Below, in pieces: positions 32,954 through 44,497 of a stretch of 64,000 nt of DNA; within the stretch, counting starts at the first letter, position 1, and every line of letters starts with the position of its first letter. The position numbers and the translations under genes are program-made. Origin of the DNA: Opitutia bacterium (GTDB taxonomy: Bacteria; Verrucomicrobiota; Verrucomicrobiia; Opitutales; Opitutaceae); assembly GCA_016187945.1 (NCBI GenBank), contig JACPIT010000005.1, forward strand, positions 1,178,001-1,242,000. The letters run 5' to 3'. The notes under the pieces were generated by a model. The model ran no database searches, had not been told where the DNA came from, and saw only the letters and a list, made by a program, of their open reading frames with translations.

Positions 32954-35872
32954 ATGAACTCCCCCGCACCCCTGAACCCTGGGCGTGTCGCGTTCACTTA
33001 CGCGGCGCTGGCCGCGATTTGGATCGTCCTTTCCGATCTGCTGCTGAGCGCGGGCGCCAGCGACGGGCCGACACGGTGGGCGATGTTGAAGGGCGTGCTG
33101 TTCGTCGGAGTGACGACGTTGCTGCTCTACGGTTCGCTGCGTCAGCTCAGCGAGCGTCTCGAACGAGCGGAGTCGGAACGGGGCCGCGAGGAGGCGCGCT
33201 GGCGGGAGGCGCTCGAGGGCGTCGGCGACGGTTTGTGGGAGTGGCGCGTGTCGACGAACGAGATTTATCACGCGCCGCAACTGGAGCGGATGCTGGGTTA
33301 CGAGGCGGGCGAATTTCCCTTCAAGGTCGACGAATGGCCGACGCGCGTCCACCCGGAGGACTTGCCGCGCGTTTACCACGAACTCGAGCGCTGCGTCGCG
33401 GGCGAGCGCTCGGTCTACCAGTCCGAGCATCGCTTGCGCCGGAAAGACGGGGGCTGGACGTGGGTGCTGGACCGCGGCGTGGTGCTCGAGCGCGACGCTG
33501 CGGGCAAGCCGCTGCGGATGATCGGCACGCATTTCGACATCACGCCGCGCAAGGAGCTCGAGCAGCGCCTGAGCGAGCAGGCGGAGCATTATCAGACGCT
33601 GTTCGAGCGAAACCCGCAGCCGATGTGGATCTGCGACGCCGACACGCAGCGTATCCTCGCGGTGAACGAATTTGCGCTCTCGAAGTATGGCTATTCGCGC
33701 GAGGCGTTTCTCGGGTTGACGAGTCTCGATCTGCTCGCGCCGGCGGACGCGGCGAGATTCGCGCAGCCGCCGGCGAGCGGCCGGCCTTGCGCGCCCGCGC
33801 CGGGACCGTGGCGGCATCGTTGCGCCGACGGGAAAATCCTGCTCGTCCAACTCATGTCGCAGACGGTCGAGTGGCGCGGCCGGCCCGCGTGCATCGTGGT
33901 GGCGCACGACATCACCGCGCAGGAACGCGCCGTGCGCGACGTGGCGGAGAGCGAGCAGAAATTCCGCGCGATCTTCGACAGCGCGAACGACGCGATCTTC
34001 ACCGCCGACGAGAATTACCGCATCACGAGCTGCAACTCGCGCGGCGGCCAGCTCGTGGGTCTGCCGTCCGAGGCCGTGGCCGGGCAGGCGCTGATGGATT
34101 TTTTCCCCGAGCGGCAATCCGACGGTTCCGAGTCGCGGCTCACGGCGCGCCGCATCGTCGCGGAGCTGGGCACGAGCCACGGCGATCCGTTCGAATGGAC
34201 GCTGCGGCGGGCGGACGGCACGACGGTCGAGGCGGAGATCACGCTCAGCGGCGTGCAGCAGGCGGGACGGCGGTCGCTGGTGGTCGTCGCGCGCGACATC
34301 ACCGAACGCAAACGCTCCACGCGCGAGTTGCAGCTCCTCCACGCCGCTCTGCAAGCGACACCCGAAGGCGTCATTCTCACGGACGCGCAAGGGCGGATCG
34401 AGTGGGCGAATCCGGCGTTCACGACCATCACGGGTTATGCGCTGGCCGACGTGCAGGGCGGCACGCCGCGCGTGCTGCGCTCGGGGCAGCATGACGAGGC
34501 GTTCTACCGCAAGATGTGGTCGACGATCCGGAGCGGCGAGGTCTGGTCGGGCGAAGTGCAGAACCGCCGCAAGGACGGCACGCAGTATTTCGAGCACATG
34601 ACGATCGCGCCGGTGCGCAACAACGCGGGCGAGATCACAAACTTCGTCGCGGTGAAGGAAGACGTCACCGACAAGCGCCGGCTCGAACAGCAAGTCGCGC
34701 GTTCGCAGCGGCTCGAGAGCGTCGGCATGCTCGCGAGCGGCATCGCGCACGATTTGAACAACGTGCTGACGCCGATCGTGCTCGCCGTCGAACTGCTCCG
34801 CGCCGAGGGCGAACTGGCTCCGTCCGCCCGCGATCGCCTGGAACTGATCGGGCAAGCCGCGCAGCGCGGCGCCAACATCGTGAAGCAGGTGCTCACGTTC
34901 GCGCGCGGCGTCGAAGGCGAGCGCACCGTCGTGCAGCCGCGCTACTTGCTGAAGGAGGTCACGCAGCTCGCCGAGGAAACTTTCCCGCGCTCGATCGAAA
35001 TCCGCGTCGAGAACGGCCGCGACGTGCCGACGATCCGCGGCGACGTCACGCAGTTGCACCAGGTGTTGTTGAATCTCGCCGTGAACGCGCGCGACGCGAT
35101 GCCGCAGGGCGGCCGGCTGACGTTCGGTGCCCGGGCCGTCGTCGTCGATGCGGAGCGCGCGCGCGGGCTCGCGCCGTTTGCGCCCGGCAATTACGTCGAG
35201 TTGACGGTGGCCGACACGGGCACGGGCATGACCGACGAGGTGCTGGAGCACATGTTCGAGCCGTTTTTCACCACGAAGCCGCGCGGCAAGGGCACCGGGC
35301 TCGGCCTCTCGACCGTCTACGGCATCGTCCGCAGCCACGGCGGCAAGATCGAGGTCGATACGCAGCTCGGACGCGGCACGGTGTTTCGCGTGCTGCTGCC
35401 CGAGGTGCTCGAGCCCACCACGCCGCGCGCCGCGGCGACGAACGAGCGCGGCCCCGCGGGCGGCGGGCGGCGCGTGCTCGTGGTCGACGACGAGGCGCCG
35501 ATCCGCATGATTGTCGCGCAAACCCTGCGGCGACACGGATACGACCCCGTGCCGGCGGCCGACGGGATGGAGGCGCTGCAACTCTTCCGGATGGGCCCCG
35601 CGGCGTATCACGCGGCCGTGGTCGATTTGATGATGCCGCGCATGCGTGGCACCGAGCTGATCCGGGAATTGCGGGCGTTGCTGCCGACATTGAGCATCGT
35701 GTATTCGTCCGGTTTCGCGGGTGGCGACGACATGGTGGAGGAAGTCGCCGCGCTGGCGGCGGGCGAAGTGAACGCGTTCCTGCCGAAACCGTTTTTGGAG
35801 GAAGAGCTGCTCGAAGCGCTGCGGAAGGCGGAAATGGCGATCGTGGCCTCCATCGAAAAAAAGAAGGTTTGA
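32954..35872 (+). CDS. Multi-PAS hybrid sensor histidine kinase
   Basis: 972 residues. Two N-terminal membrane helices (about 12-30 and 48-66) with a short extracytoplasmic loop, then PAS domains at about 80-195 (PAS_3 type, [10 protein letters not shown]), 212-320, 333-449 and 461-572 ([13 protein letters not shown]), HisKA with the phospho-His in [12 protein letters not shown] (about 598), HATPase with N-box [14 protein letters not shown] (about 701), DTGTGM and GKGTGLGLS, and a receiver domain (about 840-965) with DD, the phospho-Asp in AVVDLMMP (about 889) and the KP lysine. The receiver at the C-terminus suggests self-control or relay. Closely resembles the kinase after the tRNA in N-terminus, kinase core and receiver. 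Start at ATG 32954 puts the membrane helix at the N-terminus. Confidence 0.93.
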   Translation: MNSPAPLNPGRVAFTYAALAAIWIVLSDLLLSAGASDGPTRWAMLKGVLFVGVTTLLLYGSLRQLSERLERAESERGREEARWREALEGVGDGLWEWRVSTNEIYHAPQLERMLGYEAGEFPFKVDEWPTRVHPEDLPRVYHELERCVAGERSVYQSEHRLRRKDGGWTWVLDRGVVLERDAAGKPLRMIGTHFDITPRKELEQRLSEQAEHYQTLFERNPQPMWICDADTQRILAVNEFALSKYGYSREAFLGLTSLDLLAPADAARFAQPPASGRPCAPAPGPWRHRCADGKILLVQLMSQTVEWRGRPACIVVAHDITAQERAVRDVAESEQKFRAIFDSANDAIFTADENYRITSCNSRGGQLVGLPSEAVAGQALMDFFPERQSDGSESRLTARRIVAELGTSHGDPFEWTLRRADGTTVEAEITLSGVQQAGRRSLVVVARDITERKRSTRELQLLHAALQATPEGVILTDAQGRIEWANPAFTTITGYALADVQGGTPRVLRSGQHDEAFYRKMWSTIRSGEVWSGEVQNRRKDGTQYFEHMTIAPVRNNAGEITNFVAVKEDVTDKRRLEQQVARSQRLESVGMLASGIAHDLNNVLTPIVLAVELLRAEGELAPSARDRLELIGQAAQRGANIVKQVLTFARGVEGERTVVQPRYLLKEVTQLAEETFPRSIEIRVENGRDVPTIRGDVTQLHQVLLNLAVNARDAMPQGGRLTFGARAVVVDAERARGLAPFAPGNYVELTVADTGTGMTDEVLEHMFEPFFTTKPRGKGTGLGLSTVYGIVRSHGGKIEVDTQLGRGTVFRVLLPEVLEPTTPRAAATNERGPAGGGRRVLVVDDEAPIRMIVAQTLRRHGYDPVPAADGMEALQLFRMGPAAYHAAVVDLMMPRMRGTELIRELRALLPTLSIVYSSGFAGGDDMVEEVAALAAGEVNAFLPKPFLEEELLEALRKAEMAIVASIEKKKV

Positions 35873-35912
35873 TTTCCGAAAAACCGTCCGCAACCGTGCC
35901 CGTCCGGTTTTT

Positions 35913-35989
35913 GGACGCTTAGCTCAGTTGGTTAGAGCACGTGCTTCACACGCACGGGGTCACTGGTTCGAGTCCAGTAGCGTCCACCA
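35913..35989 (+). tRNA. tRNA-Val (anticodon CAC)
   Basis: Full cloverleaf: acceptor GGACGCT with AGCGTCC, D-arm GCTC...GAGC, anticodon stem CGTGC/GCACG enclosing TTCACAC (anticodon CAC, reads GUG), T-arm ACTGG-TTCGAGT-CCAGT, encoded ACCA end. It lies 40 bases past a hybrid kinase gene. No integrated element is seen at its 3' end. Confidence 0.97.
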
Positions 35990-36188
35990 TCCTGCGCAGA
36001 CGAAAGACCGTGGTCGATAGGACTCCCCAACGTCGTCGCTCCTGACAAAAAAACCGGGAGAAAATCGCCCTCGTGATCCAAAACGGCAGGATCGTGAGCG
36101 CGCGGACAGAATCGATTTGTATGCGGTGCGCCGCCTCCGTAGCCTCCGCGCCCAATCGAGCAAGGGCCGGCTCGATTTACCCCCCCCG

Positions 36189-38927
36189 ATGATTCGCACC
36201 AAGCTGGCGGGACCGCTTCAGTTGACGTTCACGTATGCCGTTTTGGCGGGCGTGTGGATCGTCGCTTCCGATGTGCTCGTGGCCTGGTGGCACGGCGGCC
36301 CGACCGGGGCGTTGACCGTCAATGTGACGAAGGGGCTGATCTTCGTCGGCATTTCGAGCGCGGTGCTCTATCGGCTCGCGGGGTCGATGGCGGGGCGCGT
36401 GCGGGCGATCGAGCAGGAGCGCACGCGGATCGCCGACGAGACCGCGCTGGCGCTCCGGCGCGCGAACCGCCTCTACGCGACGCTCGCGCGCGCCAACGAA
36501 GTCGCGCTCACCGCCGTCGATCGCACGGAGCTTTGCCGCGCCATTTGCCAGACGCTGATCGACCACGCGGGCATGCGTCTCGCCTGGATCGGCTGGGTCG
36601 ACGAGACGACGCAGGCCGTGCGCCTCGAGGCGAGCAGCGGCCCGGCGACCGCGTATGCCGCCGGACTCTCCATCACCGTCGATGCCACGCGCGCGGAGTC
36701 GCGCGGTCCGGCCGGCCAGTCGATTCGCAGCGGCAAAGTGATCGTTTGCCAGGACATCGCGCACACCGCGTCGATGATTCCGTGGCAAACTGCGGCGGCG
36801 GCGCACGCGTTGCGCTCGTGCCTGGCGGTGCCGTTGCGGGTGCAAGGCGGCACGCGCGGCACGCTGATGATCTATTCCGACGAGGTCGCGTTCTTCACGC
36901 GTGAGATTGTCGAGTTGGTGGAAAAGCTCGCGGCGGACCTCACCCACGGCATCGAGGTGCTGCAAGTGCGCCAGCGTTATGAGGAGCAAACGGCGGCCCT
37001 GCGCGAGAGCGAGCAGCGCTGGCAATTCGCCCTCGAAGGCGCGGGCGACGGCGTGTGGGACCGGAACATCGCGACCGGCGACGCCTTTCTCTCGCCGCGC
37101 CTGGTCGCGATGTTCGGTTACCAGTCGACTGAACTCCACGGCCACGTCGATGAGTGGGTGGCGCACCTGCATCCCGAGGATGCGGCGCGCGTGCAAGCCG
37201 CCTACGACGAGTGTCTCGCCGGCGGCGCGGATTCGTGCCGCGTCGAATACCGCCTGCGCTGCAAAGACGGCAGCTACCGCTGGGTGCTCGACCGCGGCAA
37301 GATCATCGAGCGCGATGCCGCCGGCCGGCCGAAGCGGATGATCGGCACGCTCGCCGATCTCTCCGAACTCCGCCGCACCCACGAGCGGCTCGTCCTCCTC
37401 GAAGCCGCGCTCCAGGCCACGCCTGCCGGCATCCTCATCACCGACGCCAGCGGCCGGATCGAGTGGGTGAACGAGGGCTTCACGCAGCTCACGGGCTATT
37501 CCCTCGCCGAGGCCGTCGGCCAAAATCCCCGCCTGCTCAAATCCAGCCGCCAAACGCCGGAATTCTACGCGAAACTCTGGCAAACCATCCAGCGCGGCGA
37601 GGTATGGAGCGGCGATATCGTCAATCGCCGCAAGGGCGACGGCGAGTATCACGAGCACATGATCATCGCGCCGGTCTCGCACGGCGGCGACGGCACCACG
37701 CACTTCATCGCGATCAAGCAGGACATCACCGAGCGGCGCCAACTGGAGCAGCAATTCCTCCGTGCGCAGCGCATGGAGGGCATCGGCCTGCTCGCCGGCG
37801 GCATCGCGCACGACCTCAACAACGTGCTCGCGCCGATCCTGCTCAGCGTCGAACTGCTCCGCTTGCGGAGCCACGACTCCGGCGACAAGCGCACCCTCGA
37901 AGTCATCGAGTCTGCCGCCCGGCGGGGCACCGGCATCGTTCGCCAGGTGCTCACCTTCGCGCGCGGCATCGACGGCGAACGCTCGCCGGTGCGCCCTCGC
38001 GATCTCATTCGCGAACTCGTGCTGATGATCGAGGAAACTTTCCCGCGCGACATCGAGATCCGGCGCGACGTGGCCGACGACACTCCGATGGTGAGCGGCG
38101 ATGCGACGCAGCTCCACCAGGTGCTGCTCAACCTCGCCGTGAACGCGCGCGACGCCATGCCGAACGGCGGAGCGCTCCTGTTCGCCGCGCGCCCCGTCGC
38201 GGTCGGCACGAAATGCCCGAGCTACATGGGCGAGATCGCCCCCGGCGACTACGTGATGCTCAGCGTGCGCGACACCGGCCAGGGCATGACGCTCGACGTG
38301 CGCGAGCGCATCTTCGATCCGTTCTTCACCACCAAGCCGCGCGGCAAAGGCACGGGCCTCGGCTTGCCCACGGTGCACGGCATCGTGCGCAGCCACGGCG
38401 GCTTCATCCAGGTCGACTCCGAGCCGGGCGCGGGTTCGGAATTTCGCGTTTATCTGCCGGCGCTGCCGCCCGAGGCCACCGAGCGCGAGGCGCCGGTCGC
38501 CCCGCGGAAAATCGACGGTCGCGGTCGCACGGTGCTCGTGTGCGACGACGAGCCGGCCGTGCGCGAGATCGCCGGCGTGGTCCTCCGTCAGGCGGGTTTC
38601 GAGGTCGTCGAAGCCGGCAACGGCCGCGAGGCGCTCGACCTTTTCAACGCCCACTCGGGCCCGATTCACGCCGCGCTCATGGACATCATGATGCCGTTGA
38701 TGACGGGCGATCGCGCCGCCGCGGAAATGTTGCAGGCCAATCCCAAGCTGCCGCTGATTTTCATGTCCGGCCTGATGGACCAGGAGGCGGTGCGCGTCGC
38801 CTTGGATAACGTCGGCGCCCGGCCGCCGCCGCTGCTCAAGAAGCCGTTCACCGCCCAGGATCTCCTCGGTGCGATGGCGCGCGCGCTCGAAACGGCTCAC
38901 GCCGGCGGCAGCGCACCGAGCGCCTGA
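36189..38927 (+). CDS. GAF/PAS hybrid sensor histidine kinase
   Basis: 912 residues. Two N-terminal membrane helices (about 10-30, 50-68; TYAVLAGVWIVASDVLVAW), a GAF domain (about 94-257; LTAVDRTELCRAICQTLI, VPLRVQGGTRGTLMIY), PAS at 274-390 and 403-511, HisKA with the His in [12 protein letters not shown] (about 540), HATPase (N-box about 643, GKGTGLGLP about 719), and a receiver (about 779-900) with the phospho-Asp in ALMDIMMP (about 830). It is a paralog of the 32954 kinase in the membrane segment, last PAS, kinase core and receiver, but it has GAF in place of two PAS domains, so the pair may sense different ligands with similar output. Start is ATG 36189. Confidence 0.93.
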   Translation: MIRTKLAGPLQLTFTYAVLAGVWIVASDVLVAWWHGGPTGALTVNVTKGLIFVGISSAVLYRLAGSMAGRVRAIEQERTRIADETALALRRANRLYATLARANEVALTAVDRTELCRAICQTLIDHAGMRLAWIGWVDETTQAVRLEASSGPATAYAAGLSITVDATRAESRGPAGQSIRSGKVIVCQDIAHTASMIPWQTAAAAHALRSCLAVPLRVQGGTRGTLMIYSDEVAFFTREIVELVEKLAADLTHGIEVLQVRQRYEEQTAALRESEQRWQFALEGAGDGVWDRNIATGDAFLSPRLVAMFGYQSTELHGHVDEWVAHLHPEDAARVQAAYDECLAGGADSCRVEYRLRCKDGSYRWVLDRGKIIERDAAGRPKRMIGTLADLSELRRTHERLVLLEAALQATPAGILITDASGRIEWVNEGFTQLTGYSLAEAVGQNPRLLKSSRQTPEFYAKLWQTIQRGEVWSGDIVNRRKGDGEYHEHMIIAPVSHGGDGTTHFIAIKQDITERRQLEQQFLRAQRMEGIGLLAGGIAHDLNNVLAPILLSVELLRLRSHDSGDKRTLEVIESAARRGTGIVRQVLTFARGIDGERSPVRPRDLIRELVLMIEETFPRDIEIRRDVADDTPMVSGDATQLHQVLLNLAVNARDAMPNGGALLFAARPVAVGTKCPSYMGEIAPGDYVMLSVRDTGQGMTLDVRERIFDPFFTTKPRGKGTGLGLPTVHGIVRSHGGFIQVDSEPGAGSEFRVYLPALPPEATEREAPVAPRKIDGRGRTVLVCDDEPAVREIAGVVLRQAGFEVVEAGNGREALDLFNAHSGPIHAALMDIMMPLMTGDRAAAEMLQANPKLPLIFMSGLMDQEAVRVALDNVGARPPPLLKKPFTAQDLLGAMARALETAHAGGSAPSA

Positions 38928-38975
38928 GCGCCGCGCGGGATTGCCAACCGCGGCGAGTTGCGCCGTGCTCGCGGC

Positions 38976-40643
<1,668 letters not shown>

Positions 40644-40830
40644 CGCTCGCAGCGCAGCGCGTGGCTCCGCGTCCTTGTCGCGCATCAGCCGCAGCGCGAT
40701 TGGGGCTAATAAGCAACAATGCCCCGCGGCTCGGCGCTCTCGCTCGGGTCGGCGTCTGCGACCTCGTGGCGTTATACGCCACGTTGCGCGACGACCGCTG
40801 AGCGGGCGCGCTCCCAGAGCCGCGGGTAAG

Positions 40831-40915
40831 CATGGAACCCCCCGAACCGGCAATCCTGCAAACGCGCTGTCTCTACACGATCCTCGACGGCGAGATCGTC
40901 TTCCCCGCGCAGTGA
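40831..40915 (+). pseudogene. Duplicated 3' fragment of the amidohydrolase gene
   Basis: Encodes PEPAILQTRCLY and GEIVFPAQ followed by the same TGA, against PEPEILQTRCLY and GEIVFPAQ in the intact gene. It has no start or body of its own; it is the leftover from the tandem duplication. The reading frame and stop are still preserved. Confidence 0.85.
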
Positions 40916-41070
40916 CTCTCGCAGCGCAGCGCAGTGCTCCGCGTCCTTGTCGCGCATCAGCCGCAGCGCGATTGGGGCTAATAAGCAACAATGCTCCACG
41001 GCTCGGCGCTCTCGCTCGGGGCGGCGTCTGCGACCTCGTGGCGTAATACGCCACGTCGCGTGCCGGTCGC

Positions 41071-42279
41071 TCAGCGCGCGCGCTCCCAGAGGCGCAGGTA
41101 GGCGCGCGCGAAGGCCGGGGCGGCGATGGCGTCGGTCTGCAACTCGCGTTGCAGGCGGGCGAGTGTGCGCGGATGGGCGAGGGCGCCGGGAGCCCAGAGC
41201 AACAGCGCGAGCGCGCGCACGAGGCGTTCGCGCACGGGCTCGAACGGGTCGCGCGAGAGCAGCGTGCGCGGGCCGGACTGTTTCAACGTCGCGAGCACGC
41301 CGCGCCACCGGCGCAGCTCCGGAAATTTCGGGCGCGGATCGAGCGCGTAGGCACGCGCGTCGGGGAAACGCGTGCCGAGGCGCAGAGCCTCGAGCCAGAG
41401 CCAGACGAGCTGTCCGACGGGTGCGAGTTGCTCCCAGTGCTCGCACAACGTTTCGCGCGAGGCGCCGGATCGCTCCGGGTGAAACTTGAACTGCACGCCG
41501 GCGGCGTGGAAGCGCAGGACGGCGTCGCGCCACTCGGGCATGCCGCCATGCGCGAGATCGAAGCGCAGGCGGCGGTGCCGCTCCTTCGCGCTCCAATGGT
41601 AGCGGTGCTGCGCGACGAGCACGGCGTCGCCGAGGGCGAGCTCGGCTTTGGCGAGATTGCGGCGCACAAAATCTGCGTCGGCGGGCGTGAAGGCCGGCGC
41701 GTCGAGTCGCTCGCGCGCGAGCAGCAGGCCGGTGAAGCGGTTCATCAGCAGCCGGGTGCCTTCCGCGAGCGGGATGCGCGGTGCGTGGCCGTGGTGCGCG
41801 CACGGTTCGAAAAATCGCGCTGCGCCGAAGAGCCGGCGATGCGCGGCGACCAGATCGTAGCTGAACATGCTGACCGGCTGGCGCGCAAATTCGGCGCGGG
41901 AGGCGATCTTGAATTCGACGTGAGCGCCCGCGTTGGCGGTGAGAATTTCCCCGAGCACCTCGAGTGCGCGCGCGTGACGCCACTCGTTCGCGTGGCGGTT
42001 GCCGCGCAGAAAAACGTAGAACTCGAGGTCGTTGTAGGGGCGCTCGCCGTCCGCCGTGGCGAGCACGCCGCCTTCGCCGCGGCCATAGCCGCCGCCGAGA
42101 TAGACCGCCTCGAGCTGGCGCGCGGGAACGAGGCCGCGCACGCCGCGCAGGACGCGCGCGCAGACGTGCTCGAGGTGGCGCTCGAGCTCCTCGCTGCCAT
42201 CCGGCGTGAAGCGCTGCTCAGGCCGGGTGCTGGAGGGCGGATACAACACGGTGCTCGGGGCGGCGGTTTCTGTGCTCAT
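41071..42279 (-). CDS. Putative nucleotidyltransferase-fold protein
   Basis: 402 residues, soluble. No family is recognised with confidence. Residues around 50-85 read YLGGGYGRGEGGVL then YNDLEFYVFLRG, which resembles the GG/GS-x10-DxD pattern of the minimal nucleotidyltransferase fold, although only one Asp plus a Glu are seen. A helical region follows, with SYDLVAAHRRLFG and AEGTRLLMNRFTGLLLARE, reminiscent of MNT/HEPN-type arrangements. The start (ATG 42279) lies 62 bases inside the upstream glycosyltransferase gene, so the two are coupled in one operon of the polysaccharide locus. A role in modifying a sugar or lipid carrier is possible but unsupported. Confidence 0.7.
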   Translation of the reverse strand: MSTETAAPSTVLYPPSSTRPEQRFTPDGSEELERHLEHVCARVLRGVRGLVPARQLEAVYLGGGYGRGEGGVLATADGERPYNDLEFYVFLRGNRHANEWRHARALEVLGEILTANAGAHVEFKIASRAEFARQPVSMFSYDLVAAHRRLFGAARFFEPCAHHGHAPRIPLAEGTRLLMNRFTGLLLARERLDAPAFTPADADFVRRNLAKAELALGDAVLVAQHRYHWSAKERHRRLRFDLAHGGMPEWRDAVLRFHAAGVQFKFHPERSGASRETLCEHWEQLAPVGQLVWLWLEALRLGTRFPDARAYALDPRPKFPELRRWRGVLATLKQSGPRTLLSRDPFEPVRERLVRALALLLWAPGALAHPRTLARLQRELQTDAIAAPAFARAYLRLWERAR

Positions 42280-43153
42280 GGAAAAAATCCTCCTCGTGGA
42301 CCGCCCGCCCGGCGCGCGTGCCGGCGAGGCGGCCGGCGCGCTGCGCCCAGCGGATGCGCGCGGCGTGCGGACATTCGCGCAGGCGGCGCTCGCGCGCGCA
42401 GTAAGCGAAATCGCGTTGCACGTCGCGCAGCCAGCCGAGCGCGAAACCGCGAAGCCGCGCGCCGTCGGCCGCGCGGCCCGAGCGCATCGCCATGCACGCC
42501 CACGCCTCGCCAAACGCGCGTTTGAACGCCTGTCGCGGCGTGTAGTTGTGCGAGTGCATCACCACGGAGTCCGGGCAATACACGACGCCGTAGCCGGCTG
42601 CGCGGCACCAGCGGGTGTATTCCTCGTCCTCGGAATACTGCATCTCCTCGAGGAAACCGCGTTGCTCCCACACGTCGCGACGGATGCCGCTGCCGACCAT
42701 GCTGAAAAAATGATCCCACTGCGCCGACTCGCGCTGCGGGCCGAAGCAGCGCTCGTAGTCGTGGGCGAACACCGCGCGGCAATCCGGCCGCGGCACCTGC
42801 CGGCTGAACGCCGCGGCGGTGCGCGGCGAGCGCAGCGCGTCCACGAGCGGACGCAGCCAGTGCTCGTCGATCGGCGTCGCGTCGGCATTGAGGAAGATCG
42901 CGAGATCGTGCCGCGCGAGCTGCATGCCGCGGTTCATCACGCGGCTCGGGTTGTATTCCTCGCTGGCGATGCGGACGAACTGCGCCGGCTGCGCGGCGCG
43001 AATCAGTTCGACGGAGCCATCGGTCGAGCCGGAGTCGATGACGATGAGTTCCCAGTCGCGGTAGTTCTGGGCGCGCAGCGCGGGCAGCGTGTCGCGCAGC
43101 GCCCAGGCCTCGTTGAACGAGCGGAGAATGATGCTGACGGATGCGTCGGTCAT
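42218..43153 (-). CDS. GT2 family glycosyltransferase
   Basis: 311 residues, GT-A fold. It transfers a sugar from a nucleotide donor to a growing glycan at the cytoplasmic side. Motifs are VSIILRSFNEAWALRDTL at the N-terminus, VIDSGSTDGSVEL, the DXD-like LNADATP (about 93), and EDEEYTRWCRAAGYGVVY with the ED base (about 170), typical of rhamnosyltransferase-like GT2 enzymes. ATG 43153 gives the canonical start MTDASVSII. Its 3' end overlaps the next gene by 62 bases. It is divergent from another GT2 gene across 138 bases that must hold both promoters. Confidence 0.9.
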   Translation of the reverse strand: MTDASVSIILRSFNEAWALRDTLPALRAQNYRDWELIVIDSGSTDGSVELIRAAQPAQFVRIASEEYNPSRVMNRGMQLARHDLAIFLNADATPIDEHWLRPLVDALRSPRTAAAFSRQVPRPDCRAVFAHDYERCFGPQRESAQWDHFFSMVGSGIRRDVWEQRGFLEEMQYSEDEEYTRWCRAAGYGVVYCPDSVVMHSHNYTPRQAFKRAFGEAWACMAMRSGRAADGARLRGFALGWLRDVQRDFAYCARERRLRECPHAARIRWAQRAGRLAGTRAGRAVHEEDFFHEHRNRRPEHRVVSALQHPA

Positions 43154-43291
43154 GTGGAGGGAAAAGCAGGAGGGCGGGAGAAAGCCGGGAGGATGCCTGC
43201 GCGTGCCGCCGCGGCACATGGGGTCGATGCCACCTTCGAGGGAGGTGCGGACCTACTGCGCGCTACGGTGGCTCGCCGCTATCGTCGCGCC

Positions 43292-44467
43292 ATGCCTGTG
43301 CTCGAAATGGTAACGCCCGAAACGGACATCGCCACCGATGAAGCGCCTGCGCCGGGCCCGATCTGCGTGGCGATCGGCATCATGGCGTGGAACGAGGAGA
43401 ACTCGATCCCGTCGGCGCTGAACTCGCTCTTCGCCCAGTCGCTCTTCGGTCTGCTCGCGGCGCGCGGCGAGCGCGCCGAAATCATCGTGTTGCCGAACGG
43501 CTGCACCGATCGCACCGCGACCGTCGCGGCGCAGACGATGACGCGCCTCCGCGCCGATCACCCGCACGCCGAAGCGATCACCGCGCGCGTGTGCGAACTC
43601 GAGCAACCCGGCCGCAACAACGCCTGGAACCGGTTCGTCCACGAATTCTCGGCGCGTGAGGCGCGGTTCGTTTTCCTGATGGACGCGGACATCCTGTTCC
43701 ACGGCGAGCACACGCTCCGCAACATGGTGTGCGCGCTCGAGCGCGATCCGGAGGCGATGGTCGTCACCGATCGTCCGCGCAAGGAGATCGAGTTCAAGGC
43801 CCGCAAGACGCTTCGCGACCGCCTCTCGCTCGCGACATCGGCGATGAACCGCACCGGCGGGGCGTGCTTCAGCGGACAATGCTACGGCTTGCGCGCGCCG
43901 ATCGCACGGAACCTCTACTTGCCGCGTGACGCCGGCGCGCCCGACGACGGATTTTTCAAACAGGTCGTCTGCACGGATTTTCTCACGCGCCCGGTGAATC
44001 CGCGGCGCGTCGTGCTCGCGCCGGACGCTGCACACATCTTCGAGGCCTACACCTCGCCGGCGGAGGTGCTGCGCAACCAGCGCCGGCAGATGATCGGGCA
44101 GACGATCGTGCACGTGATGATCGAGTATTTGAAGACGCGGCCGCGCGCCGAGCGCGTGAATCTCGCCGCGACGCTGCGCCGCCTGGACGCGCGCGATCCG
44201 GATTGGGTGAAGAAACTGCTCGCGCGTCACGTCGCGCACGCGCGGTTTTTCTGGGAGCTGTTTCCCGGGCTCCTGACGTTCCGGCTGCGCCGTTGCTGGG
44301 CGATGGGCGGGTGGCGATGGGTCGCGTATCTGCCCGCGGCGGTGCTGGCGACGGGCGTGACGATGATCGCATGCTGGAGCGCATTTCGTTTCTTGAAACG
44401 CGGCCACACGCATTTCTGGCCGAAGGCCGCGCGCGGCGCGTTGCTGCGGCAATCGGCGTCCACCTGA
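43292..44467 (+). CDS. GT2 family glycosyltransferase with C-terminal TM helix
   Basis: 391 residues, first gene of a plus-strand polysaccharide operon. A GT-A domain spans about 25-260: ICVAIGIMAWNEENSIPSAL, EIIVLPNGCTDRTA, the DXD motif FLMDADILFHG (about 133), TGGACFSGQCYGLRA. The acceptor region shows DDGFFKQVVCTDFL. One membrane helix is at about 350-372 (VAYLPAAVLATGVTMIACWSAF), so it is tethered to the inner membrane. Donor and acceptor are unknown. Start is ATG 43292. The gap to the Wzy-type gene is 30 bases. Confidence 0.88.
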   Translation: MPVLEMVTPETDIATDEAPAPGPICVAIGIMAWNEENSIPSALNSLFAQSLFGLLAARGERAEIIVLPNGCTDRTATVAAQTMTRLRADHPHAEAITARVCELEQPGRNNAWNRFVHEFSAREARFVFLMDADILFHGEHTLRNMVCALERDPEAMVVTDRPRKEIEFKARKTLRDRLSLATSAMNRTGGACFSGQCYGLRAPIARNLYLPRDAGAPDDGFFKQVVCTDFLTRPVNPRRVVLAPDAAHIFEAYTSPAEVLRNQRRQMIGQTIVHVMIEYLKTRPRAERVNLAATLRRLDARDPDWVKKLLARHVAHARFFWELFPGLLTFRLRRCWAMGGWRWVAYLPAAVLATGVTMIACWSAFRFLKRGHTHFWPKAARGALLRQSAST

Positions 44468-44497
44468 GCGCGGCAGTTCCGCGCGCTACCCCTCGCC

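Noticed and set aside
35990-36188. Integrated element next to tRNA-Val
   Set aside because: No integrase, no repeated tRNA 3' end and no composition change were seen between the tRNA and the next kinase.
40644-40830. Small gene in the duplicated junction
   Set aside because: Open frames there differ between the two copies and have no coding pattern; the conserved parts are gene ends and hairpins.
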